Source of the DNA: Chloroflexota bacterium | GTDB taxonomy: Bacteria > Chloroflexota > UBA6077 > JACCZL01 | Reading direction: 5' to 3' | DNA length: 62,822 nucleotides | Assembly (NCBI GenBank): GCA_030447245.1 | Contig: JAUJPG010000033.1 | Coordinates: 1-62,822 of the forward strand | In this document: positions 35,490 to 43,734 of the stretch, piece by piece | Layout: each line of letters starts with the position of its first letter | How positions within the stretch are numbered: the stretch's first letter is position 1 | Program-made: the position numbers and the translations under genes | Notes under the pieces: generated by a model | The model's database searches: none | What the model was told of the DNA's origin: nothing | The model's input: the letters and a program-made list of their open reading frames with translations, nothing else

Positions 35490-36722
35490 CTAGCGCTTGG
35501 CGGGAATGATCTCGTTGTACGTCTGGCGCACTTGCTGCATCACCTCGGGGGGGAAGGTCACGCCCTGGTCGGACGCGGCCCTGGTGTTGATCGCCAGGAA
35601 CACGCTCTTGGCGTTTTCGATCGGCAGGTTCTGCGCGGTCGTTCGCCCTGACAGGATCTGGGCGGCCTGGACGCCGCTGTCGTAGCCCTGCTGTTCGTAG
35701 TCGATACCGAGCGCGGCCGAGGCGCCGCGGCCGGCCGACAACGGATCGTTGCCAAACAGCGGCTTCCGGTTGTCGTTCGCAACTTTGACCAGCGCCTCGA
35801 GCGCCGAGACGACCGTGCTATCCGTCGAGATGAAGAAGACGTCGATCTCACGGGTCAGCAGCGATTGGGCGGCCTGGAGCACCTCGTCCGGCTTGGACAC
35901 CGTCTGCTCGATCAGCTCGACGCCGAGCCTGGGCGACACCTCGCGGGCGAGTCGGGTGGCCACCTCAGAGTTGACCTCAGCCGGGTTCCAGATCATCCCG
36001 AATTTCCTGGCGCTTGGAACAATTTGTTGGATCAGCCGCATCGCCTCCTCGACGGGCGGCAGCGCCTGGGTGCCGGTGACGTGCGGCGGCTTGTCGGTCG
36101 GCGACTTGATGACGTCGCGCGCCGCCAGGTAAGGGTCGGCGACGGCGCTGAAGACGATCGTGGGCTTATTGTCGTCGCGGCTGACCGTCAGCCCAGCTTG
36201 CAGCGGCGGCGTGCCAATCGCGATCACCAGGTCATGGTTGGCATCCTTGAAGCGCTGCGCGATCGACGTGACAGTGCTCATGTCGGCCTGCGCATTCTGG
36301 ACGTCGATCCTGAGGTTCTGCCCCTCCACGAAGCCGTATTCGGCGAGCGCGCGGATGGCGCCCTTGCGCGTATCGTCGAGGGCCGGGTGGGAGACGAACT
36401 GGTACGAGCCGATCGAGAACTGTCGGCCGGCCGGCGCGATGTTCGACGGCGCGCCCGCCGCGGCGACCGGCGAAGCGGCCGGCGCCTGACCCGCGGGCTT
36501 GGCGGCCGGGCTCGGCGATGGTGATGGGCTACCGACCGGTTGTGCAGCGGGGCTTGCCGCGGCGCCCGGGCTGGCGATGGCCGGGCTCGCCGCCGCGCTG
36601 CTGGTAGCCTCAGCCGGCTTGGCCGGAGCGGTCGTCGGGCTGGCCGGTGCAGCTGGCGTGCACGCTGCCAGCAGCAGGCTCGAGGCGACCAGCAGCGCGG
36701 CGGGTTGTCGAATCGTGCGCAT
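35490..36722 (-). CDS. ABC substrate-binding lipoprotein (PF04392, TrpX-like)
   Basis: A 410-residue lipoprotein (LLLAACTPAAPAS) with a ~90-residue Ala/Pro/Ser linker and a PF04392-type periplasmic domain: IGSYQFVSHPALDDTRKG, LRIDVQNAQ, DLVIAIGTPPLQAG, KPTIVFSAVADP, VTGTQALPP, FGMIWNP and the closing PPEVMQQVRQTYNE. Relatives include TrpX of tryptophan/tyrosine uptake in streptococci. It follows the ATPase and permease genes, so the importer operon reads permease, ATPase, binding protein. With a tryptophan dioxygenase elsewhere in the window an aromatic substrate is possible, not shown. Confidence 0.85.
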   Translation of the reverse strand: MRTIRQPAALLVASSLLLAACTPAAPASPTTAPAKPAEATSSAAASPAIASPGAAASPAAQPVGSPSPSPSPAAKPAGQAPAASPVAAAGAPSNIAPAGRQFSIGSYQFVSHPALDDTRKGAIRALAEYGFVEGQNLRIDVQNAQADMSTVTSIAQRFKDANHDLVIAIGTPPLQAGLTVSRDDNKPTIVFSAVADPYLAARDVIKSPTDKPPHVTGTQALPPVEEAMRLIQQIVPSARKFGMIWNPAEVNSEVATRLAREVSPRLGVELIEQTVSKPDEVLQAAQSLLTREIDVFFISTDSTVVSALEALVKVANDNRKPLFGNDPLSAGRGASAALGIDYEQQGYDSGVQAAQILSGRTTAQNLPIENAKSVFLAINTRAASDQGVTFPPEVMQQVRQTYNEIIPAKR

Positions 36723-36757
36723 CGAAATCCTCCCTTGTCTCCATCGAAGTCATAGGC

Positions 36758-37555
36758 TCATCTGGTTAGCAACAGATCGTCGTCCACCAGGTCGTGCCGA
36801 CGAGCCTGCCGGAAGCGATCGACCAGCCCCTCGACGGTCATCCCACGGCGCTCGCCGCCGCCGACGTCGAGGGCAATCTCGCCCTGGTGCAGCATGATAG
36901 TGCGGGTGCCCACCCGGAGCGCCTGCTGCATGTTGTGGGTCACCATCAGCGTCGTCAAGCGCTGCTCGGCCTGCAGTCGCGCGGTGAGCGTCTCGATGTC
37001 AGCGGCCGCCGTCGGGTCGAGCGCGGCGGTGTGCTCGTCGAGCAGCAGCACGCGGGGCTGCGCCAGCGTCGCCATCAGCAGCGTCAAGGCCTGTCGCTGC
37101 CCGCCGGACAGCAGCCCAGCTGTCGCCGAGAGACGCTCTTCGAGGCCGAGACCGAGCGGTTCCAGCGCGGCCCTGAAGACGCGGCGGCGCTCATCGCTCA
37201 CGCCGCGCCCGAGCCCTCGCGGCTGCCCTCGGCGGCAGGCCAGGGCCAGGTTCTCTTCAACGCTCATCGTCGCTGCCGTGCCGTCGAGCGGGTTCTGAAA
37301 GACGCGGCCGACCAGGCGGCGCGACGATGCTCGGGCTGGCGCGTCAGGTCGCGGCCGGGCAATTGACACGCGCCCGCTGTCCGGCAGAACAACGCCGGGC
37401 GATCGCGTTCAGCAGCGTGCTCTTGCCGCCCCATTCGACCCGACGACGGTCACGAACTCGCCGTCCTCGAGGCGAAGGTCCATCTTGACCAGCGCCCGAA
37501 CGGCGTTGACCGTGCCGCTGTTGAAGGTGACCGAGATGCCGTCCAGCTCGATCAC
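36758..37555 (-). CDS. ABC ATPase (TrpZ-like), four indels in the N-terminal part
   Basis: Across frames the minus strand reads VIELDGISVTFNSG, then LEDGEFVTVVGSNG, a damaged Walker A ending GKSTLLNAIA, LPDSGRVSIA, RDLTRQPEHRRA, then the clean part VGRVFQNPLDGTAATMSVEE, the signature LLSGGQRQALTLL, Walker B LLLDEHTA and VTHNMQQAL. Frame changes are needed near 37428 (a lost G in Gly-Lys), 37395, 37360 and 37335. The rest (to 36758) is intact. The GTG start at 37555 overlaps the permease stop. Real enzyme loss would be odd for a cluster of four one-base slips, so sequence error is likely. Confidence 0.8.
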
Positions 37556-38460
37556 ACGCGAGCCACCCGCGCCGCGCCCGCGCGGCCACGCCGCGCAGCC
37601 CGATCGCGCCGCGCAGCCGCGGGGCCGCCAGCGCGATGATCACGATGACCGAGGTGACCAGCCGCATGTCGGTCGGCCCGAGCCCGGCGTACAGGGCTAC
37701 CGCGATGACCAGCCGATAGACCACCGCGCCCACCGCGACGGCAACAATCCCCGCCAGCACTCCACGCGGGCGCAGCAGGGTCTCGCCGATGATCACCGAG
37801 GCCAGCCCCGCGACGATCACCCCCAGCCCCATCCCGACGTCCGCGAACGCCTGGTACTGAGCTACCAACGCGCCAGACAGGCCGACGATCCCGTTCGAGA
37901 GCGCGAGGCCCGCCAGGCGCATCCGATCGGCGTCGACGCCCTGGGCACGGACCATCTTCTCGTTGTCGCCGGTTGCCCGCAGCGCCAGGCCGACGTCGGT
38001 GTGCAGCAGCCAGTTCAGTCCGAGGCCGACCAGCGAGATCAGCACCATGAAGACGGCCGCCGCGCGTAGGTTCGGGTCGGCGATCAGCGTGCGGAAGGGC
38101 GTCAGCACCGTGTCGCCGGCGATCAGCGGGACGTTCGCGCGGTCTCCCATGACCCGCAGGTTGATCGTCCACAGTCCGATCGAGACCAGGATGCCGGCCA
38201 GCAGGCCGTTGATCCCGAATCGACTACTGAGCAGGGCGGTGACCACCCCGGCCAGCGCGCCGGCCAGGATGGCGATCGGCAGCGTCAGCCAGGGATCCCA
38301 GCCACGAACGATCAAGATCGCCGAGACCGCCGCGCCAAGCGGAAAGCTGCCGTCGACGGTCAGGTCCGGGAATGCGAGCATCCGGGAAGGACACGTAGAC
38401 GCCGAGCGCGACCGCCGCGAAGGCGAGACCAAGAGCGACCGCGCCCAGCCAGAGGTTCAT
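37552..38460 (-). CDS. ABC permease (TrpY-like), frameshifted
   Basis: A ~300-residue permease with about nine helices. It starts MNLWLGAVALGLAFAA, then after one extra C near 38385 continues RMLAFPDLTVDGSFPLGAAV, LLSSRFGINGLLAGILVS, TGDNEKMVRAQGVD, LSNGIVGLSGALVAQYQAF, SVIIGETLLRPRG and IVIIALAAPRLRG. A second slip near 37600 is needed to reach the TGA at 37552 that touches the ATPase start. The ATG overlaps the end of the acyl-CoA synthetase gene. The DLTVDGSFPLGAAV motif is typical of TrpY-type and related DUF permeases. Confidence 0.82.
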
Positions 38461-39982
38461 CTGGAACGCAGCTCGCGCTTCAGCACCTTGCCGGTCGGGC
38501 TCTTCGGCAAGGCCGCCACCAGCTCGACAGCGCGCGGCACTTTGTACTCCGCGATCTTCGAGCGGCAGTAGGCGATCAGCTCGTCCGAATCGACCCGCGC
38601 GTCAGGGTGCGTGACGACGAACGCTTTGACCTGCTCGCCGTACAGCGCGTCCGGCGTCCCGACCACCGCTGCCTCACGGACGGCGGCGTGGGCGAACAGC
38701 AGCTCCTCGACTTCGCGCGGGTACACCTTGAACCCGGCCACGTTGATCATGTCCTTGACCCGATCGACGATGAACACGTAGCCGTCCTCGTCGACGGTGC
38801 CGATGTCGCCCGAATGGAGCCAGCCGCCGCGCAGCGCCTCGGCGGTTTCTTCGGGTCGGCCGAAGTAGCCCTGCATCACGATGGGACCGCGAATGCAGAT
38901 CTCGCCGAGCGCCCCGACCGGGACCTCGCGATCTTCGGCGTCCAGAATCTTGACCTCGACGTTCTCGACCGGGCGTCCCGACCGAGCCGAGCTTGAAGCG
39001 CCATTCGTGGTTGTAGCACGCGAACGGCGAGCACTCGGTCAACCCGTAGCCTTCGACGACGTGCAGCCCGAGGCGCTCGTGCCATCGCTCGGAGATCTCC
39101 TGGGGCATCGTCGCCGCCGCCGAGAAGCAGATCCGCAGTCCTGCCACCAGCTCGCGCGTAACCCGCGGGTCGTTGAGCAGGTGGATGTACATCGTCGGGA
39201 CACCGTAAAGACGCTGATGCGCTGGTCGGGGATCGCCCCGACAATCTCGTCTGGCGCGAAGCGCTCGTGGAGGACGAGCGTCGACGCGGCTGTCACCGAG
39301 GCGTTCAGGATGAAGTTCTGGCCGAAGACGTGGAACAGCGGCAGCGCGCAGAGCAGCCGATCGTCAGACGTCATCCGCAGGTGGTGGACCGTCGCGTTGC
39401 TGTTCGCCACGACGTTGGCGTGGCTGAGCATCGCCCCCTTGGGCTTCCGGGTCGTGCCAGATGTGTAGAGGATCGCTGCCGTCGCCTCACGGTCCAGATC
39501 GACGGCGCGCAATGGCTCACTATCGGCCGCGACCTCATCCCAGGGTAGCGCGCCATCGGGAGCCTCGCCGACGACGACCAGGTGCCGCACGCTCGGCATC
39601 TGCCCGCGCCCGGCAGGTTGCCCGGCGAGGGACTCGTCGGCAACGACGATCGCCGCGGAGGCATCCGCGGCAATGAAAGCGATCTCGTCAGCCTTGAGCA
39701 TCACGTTGAGGCTGATCGGGATCGCCCCGATCTTCAGCAGCCCGAAATAGGCCAGCACGAACTCGGCATGATTCGGCAACAGCAGACAGGCGCGATCGCC
39801 CGCCCGCAGGCCGAGCCGCGCGAAGCCAGCTCCAGCGCAGCCCGCCGCGCGGTCCAGCTCGCCATAGCTCCAGCTCGCGCGCTGCGCGACGAGCGCCTCA
39901 CGTTGGTCGCGGCCACCATCCTAAAAAGAAGATGCGTCGGTTCCTGGAGCGCCGCGCGCTCGAGCATCTGGGCAACGTTCAT
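38457..39982 (-). CDS. Acyl-CoA synthetase (AMP-forming), at least three frameshifts
   Basis: Joined across frames, a ~508-residue ANL-family ligase: MNVAQMLERAALQEP start at 39982, LLPNHAEFVLAYFGLLKIGA, ILYTSGTTRKPKGAMLSH (P-loop like motif, with Arg-Lys where Gly-x is usual), LFHVFGQNF, EGYGLTECSP, SGDIGTVDEDGYVFI, DRVKDMINVAGFKVYPREVE, and the closing PKSPTGKVLKRELRSR. Slips are needed near 39900, 39200 and 38970. It would activate a carboxylic acid, probably medium or long chain, to acyl-CoA. It ends overlapping the permease start. The acyl-CoA dehydrogenase gene lies upstream. Confidence 0.82.
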
Positions 39983-40165
39983 CGTCGGGTCACCCGCTCG
40001 CTCCTGCTCACGCCAGGACGCCGTTGCCCTGGGCATCAGCTCACCTGGTCGCGTGCCACCATCCTTAGGCCGAGCCGAGGGGCCGTCAAGCGTGGCAAGG
40101 CGGCCAGCCACCAGCGCGCGCGTGCCCCCTAGGGCGACGTCGCGGCTCGGCTCCCCGTCCCGCGC

Positions 40166-41341
40166 TCAGTACGACTTGGGCATCCCGAGGACGTGCTGGC
40201 CGAGGTAGCCGAGCACCAGGTTGTTGTTGATCGGGGCGACGATGTAGAGGCGCGCCTCGCGGAACTTGCGCTCCACGTCGTACTCGGTCGCCAGGCCGTA
40301 GCCGCCGTGCACGGTCATGCAGGCATTGGCCGCCTCCCAGGCCGCCTCGGAGGCAAGCAGCTTCGCCATGTTCGCCTCGGCGCCACACTTCTGGCCGCTG
40401 TCGAACCTGGCCGCCGCCTTGTAGCGGACAAGGTCGGCCGCCTCGACGTGCGCGTACGCCTGGGCAATCGGGAATTGGACCCCCTGGTTGGCGCCGATGG
40501 GCCTCCCAAAGACCACTCGCTCGTTCGCGTACTTGACCGCCCGATCGACGAACCAGCGTCCGTCGCCAACCGACTCGGCGGCGATCAAGATACGCTCGGC
40601 GTTCCAGCCATCGATGATGTAGCGGAACCCCATGCCCTCCTCGCCGATCAGATTCTCGGCCGGAACCACGAGGTCGTTGATGAACAGCTCGTTCGTCGAA
40701 TGATTGACCATCGCGTCGATTGGGCGCGACTCGATCGCCGCGCCGGCCTCGCGCAGGTCGACGAGAAAGACGGACAGCCCGCGCGTCTTATCGGTCAGGT
40801 CATCGTACGGCGTCGTCCGCGCCAGTAACAGCATCAGGTCGGACTGCTTGAAGCGCGAGGTCCAGACTTTCTGGCCGTTGATCACGTAGCGGTCGGCCTG
40901 ACGAACCGCGGTCGTCTGGATCCGGGTCGTCTCGGAACCGGCGTTCGGCTCGGTGACGCCGAAGGCCTGCAAGCGCAACTCGCCGGCCGCGATCTTCGGC
41001 AGGTAGCGCTGCTTTTGCTCCTCGTTGCCGTGCTTGAGGAGCGCACCCATGATGTACATCTGGGCGTGGCAGGCGGCCGAGTTCGCCCCTGAGCGGTTGA
41101 TCTCTTCAAGGATGATGCTCGCCTCGGTGATCCCGAGGCCGGCGCCGCCGTACTGCTCGGGGATGAGCGCGGCGAGCCAACCGGCCTCGGTCAGGGCCCG
41201 GACAAACGCCTCCGGGTACTCCTGCCGCTGGTCCAGCTCACGCCAGTAGGCGTCCGGATAGTCCTTGCAGACGTCGCGCACGGCGGCCCGGATCGCCTCT
41301 TGCTGCTCGTGTTGGACGTCGTCCCGCACCGCCACCGCCAT
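40166..41341 (-). CDS. Acyl-CoA dehydrogenase
   Basis: A 391-residue FAD enzyme. N-terminal helical domain to the middle beta domain: IPEQYGGAGLGITEASII, AFGVTEPNAGSETTRIQTTA and INGQKVWTS, followed by the C-terminal helical domain with VQFPIAQAYAHVEAADLVR and CMTVHGGYGLATEYDVERKFREARLY shortened to MTVHGGYGLATEYDVERKF, a motif near the catalytic base region. It oxidises an acyl-CoA to the enoyl-CoA. Together with the acyl-CoA synthetase it can start breakdown of an imported acid. Substrate length is not decidable by eye. Confidence 0.9.
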   Translation of the reverse strand: MAVAVRDDVQHEQQEAIRAAVRDVCKDYPDAYWRELDQRQEYPEAFVRALTEAGWLAALIPEQYGGAGLGITEASIILEEINRSGANSAACHAQMYIMGALLKHGNEEQKQRYLPKIAAGELRLQAFGVTEPNAGSETTRIQTTAVRQADRYVINGQKVWTSRFKQSDLMLLLARTTPYDDLTDKTRGLSVFLVDLREAGAAIESRPIDAMVNHSTNELFINDLVVPAENLIGEEGMGFRYIIDGWNAERILIAAESVGDGRWFVDRAVKYANERVVFGRPIGANQGVQFPIAQAYAHVEAADLVRYKAAARFDSGQKCGAEANMAKLLASEAAWEAANACMTVHGGYGLATEYDVERKFREARLYIVAPINNNLVLGYLGQHVLGMPKSY

Positions 41342-41402
41342 CGCTGCGCCTCCGTGTGCGTCGCTCCAGTACGGAGAGTGTAGCTGTCGAGCCGAGGCGC
41401 GG

Positions 41403-42446
41403 TCAGGCGGTGATCCGCGCGCCGACCTGTTCGCCGGCGGCGCGGATGGCGTCCCAGGTCGACTCGGCGATGGGGATGCCCTCCTGTTGCCGTGCCAGGC
41501 GGCTACGCGCTTCCGGCTGCCCCGGGATCAGCACTCCGTCCGAGCCTGGAGCGGCCGGCACGCCGGTCACCCGGGCGTTGATCTGCGCCGCCACCTGGCC
41601 GAACTCGTCCAGCGGCCGAACCGCCGCCGGGTCGATCGCCAGGAACACGGCGCCGTTGACGCGGCCACGCTCGTCGCGGACGGCGTCGGCCCCGGTCAGC
41701 GCAATCGACAGCAGCTCGACGACCATCGCCAGGGCAAACCCCTTGTGGCCTCCGAACGGCAGCAACATGCCGCCGCGATAGAAGTCCTCAGGATCGGTCG
41801 TCGGCCGACCCTCGGCGTCGATGATCCATCCTTCTGGGACCGGAGCCTGCTTGGCGCGAGCCACCCGCAGCTTGCCCTCGGCGACCGCGGTCGTGGCGAA
41901 GTCGAGGACGAACGGCGGCCCATCGGCGAGCGGGATGCCGAACGCCAGCGGGTTGGTGCTGAGCACCTTGCCGACGCCCCCGAACGGCGCGGCCGCGAAT
42001 GGACCCGCGCCCCACGACGTCGCGACCATCCCAATCACGCCGGCGGCCGCCGCCTCTTCCGCCCACTGGCCGAGGCGCCCGATGTGGTTGGTGCGGGTGG
42101 CCGTCACCACTCCCACCCCATTCTGCGCCGCCTTGTTTACCGCGAGCTTCATGCACACATGGGCGGCGTAGTGACCAAATGCCCAGGCCGCGTCGACGGC
42201 GATCAGGCTTGCGCCCTCCCGCTCGACGGCCGGGCGGGCGGCCGGCACGAGCTCGCCGCTCTGGATCTGTTCGACGTAGCTCGGGATGCGGATCACGCCG
42301 TGCGAGTCGTGGCCGGCCAGGTTGGAATCGACCAGTGAGCTCGCAACAAGCGAGGCGACGTCATCGGGCGTGCCCGCGGCTCGAAAGATCGTTGCCGTGA
42401 CATCCAGCAGCGTGTCAGCGGGGAACGTGACCATAGTCGCCTCCAA
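41403..42446 (-). CDS. Ldh/MDH2-family NAD(P)-dependent dehydrogenase
   Basis: A 347-residue member of the malate/L-lactate/ureidoglycolate dehydrogenase (Ldh_2) family. Motifs include LASSLVDSNLAGHDSHGV early, then ATRTNHIGRLGQWAEEAA, GGVGKVLSTNPLAFGIP, FVLDFATTAVAEGKLRVAR shortened to VLDFATTAVAEGKLR, and FGGHKGFALAMVVELLS. It oxidises a 2-hydroxyacid or related compound. The ATG five codons inside the given start is an equally good choice. It is divergent from the iron-type importer. Confidence 0.88.
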   Translation of the reverse strand: MEATMVTFPADTLLDVTATIFRAAGTPDDVASLVASSLVDSNLAGHDSHGVIRIPSYVEQIQSGELVPAARPAVEREGASLIAVDAAWAFGHYAAHVCMKLAVNKAAQNGVGVVTATRTNHIGRLGQWAEEAAAAGVIGMVATSWGAGPFAAAPFGGVGKVLSTNPLAFGIPLADGPPFVLDFATTAVAEGKLRVARAKQAPVPEGWIIDAEGRPTTDPEDFYRGGMLLPFGGHKGFALAMVVELLSIALTGADAVRDERGRVNGAVFLAIDPAAVRPLDEFGQVAAQINARVTGVPAAPGSDGVLIPGQPEARSRLARQQEGIPIAESTWDAIRAAGEQVGARITA

Positions 42447-42558
42447 TCGCCGCCGCGCGGCGAGCAGCTGGAGTATAGACAGCGACGCGCCAGCGCCCGC
42501 ACCAGAGCCCCCCTGAGAGCGGCGGATACGGAATCTCGTACCATGCTACGCTCCGGTA

Positions 42559-42593
42559 TTAGCCTTGACTAACAATTCTTCTCAGGCTACTCT
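42559..42593 (+). promoter_or_regulatory. Candidate DtxR/IdeR-type operator over a sigma-70-like promoter
   Basis: The dyad TTAGCCTTGACTAA (42559-42572) has TTAG...CTAA half-sites in the spacing of DtxR-family iron or manganese repressor boxes. It contains TTGACT at 42565-42570, followed after 17 bases by TACTCT at 42588-42593, a fair -35/-10 pair. The start of the binding-protein gene is ~90 bases further on. Binding by an iron repressor would cover the -35. The same dyad is conserved in the inverted copy at 49360-49373. Confidence 0.5.
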
Positions 42594-42683
42594 TACGTCG
42601 CTGGTGTGGCGCGCCCGGGTCGACCGCCTCGACGGTCCACCGCTCAGGGTCGAATGACTCGCTCGTTGAAAGGATTGCACACG

Positions 42684-43724
42684 ATGCGTTTGCCCCGCGT
42701 CCTCCTCGCTGTGCTGGCCACGGTGTCCGCGACCACACTCGTGGCGTGCAGCTCCCTCGGCTCGAACGCTCCGGCGGCTCCTGGCGCCGGCTCGCCGGCT
42801 TCGGTGACCGTGTACTCGGGCCGCGGCGAGCCGCTCGTCGGGCCGCTGCTCGAGCGCTTCACGCGCGACACCGGGGTCGTGGTGCAACCGCGCTACGGCG
42901 ACTCGGCCGAGCTGGCAGGCGCACTCCTGGAAGAGGGCGCCAACACACCCGCCGATCTGTTTTTCTCCCAGGACGCCGGGGCGCTCGGCGCGGTCGCGGC
43001 GCAGGGCCGACTCCAGCCGCTGCCGGCGGAGACGCTCAGCAAGGTCGATCCCAAGTTCCGAGCGCGCGACGGTGCCTGGATTGGCGTGTCGGGACGAGCG
43101 AGGGTGGTGGTCTACAACACGAACACGCTGGCCGAGCGGGACCTGCCCGACACGATGACCGGGCTCACCGACTCGCGCTGGCGCGGAAAGATCGGCTGGG
43201 CGCCGACCAACGCTTCGCTCCAGGCGTCGATCACGGCGCTCCGCCTCCTCGAAGGCGACGCGGCCGCTCGGCGCTGGCTTGAAGGAATCAAAGCGAATGA
43301 GCCCAAGGCGTACCGCAACAACACCGCGGTCGTCCAGGCCGTCGCCAATGGAGAGATCGAGGTCGGGCTGGTGAACCACTACTACCTGTACGCCCTGACC
43401 AAGGAGCAAGGGTCGGCGCTTTCCGCCCGTAACTACCACCCGCGGGATGGCGGTGCCGGCGCGATCGTGAACGTCGCCGGCGTCGGCGTGCTCAAGGGAT
43501 CCAAGAACGCGGCGGCGGCGCAGCGTCTGGTCGATTACCTTCTGACGGCCGAGGCTCAGCAGTATTTTGCCAACGAGACGTTCGAGTACCCGCTGACAGC
43601 GGGCGTCGCGACCCAGCCGGACCTGCTTCCGCTTGGTCAGATCAACCAGCCCGACATCGACCTGTCGAATCTGGCCGACCTGGAGGGGACGTTGCGCCTA
43701 ATGCGCGAGGTTGGCGTCCTCTAG
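42684..43724 (+). CDS. Iron-type ABC substrate-binding lipoprotein (FbpA/FutA family)
   Basis: A 346-residue extracytoplasmic lipoprotein (leader ends TTLVACSS). Family-1/FbpA features: SVTVYSGRGEPLVGPLLERF at the start, LFFSQDAGALGAVAAQGRL, YNTNTL, WRGKIGWAPTNASLQ, the iron-ligand-like NHYYLYAL tyrosine cluster, and FEYPLTAGV. It should bind Fe(III) or a close ligand and hand it to the permease. The ATG at 42684 is preceded by GAAAGGA. Two damaged copies of this gene lie further on. Confidence 0.9.
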   Translation: MRLPRVLLAVLATVSATTLVACSSLGSNAPAAPGAGSPASVTVYSGRGEPLVGPLLERFTRDTGVVVQPRYGDSAELAGALLEEGANTPADLFFSQDAGALGAVAAQGRLQPLPAETLSKVDPKFRARDGAWIGVSGRARVVVYNTNTLAERDLPDTMTGLTDSRWRGKIGWAPTNASLQASITALRLLEGDAAARRWLEGIKANEPKAYRNNTAVVQAVANGEIEVGLVNHYYLYALTKEQGSALSARNYHPRDGGAGAIVNVAGVGVLKGSKNAAAAQRLVDYLLTAEAQQYFANETFEYPLTAGVATQPDLLPLGQINQPDIDLSNLADLEGTLRLMREVGVL

Positions 43725-43734
43725 GGTCACCGTC

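Noticed and set aside
38224..38460. Separate short gene at the permease start
   Set aside because: It is the permease N-terminus before the frameshift near 38385.
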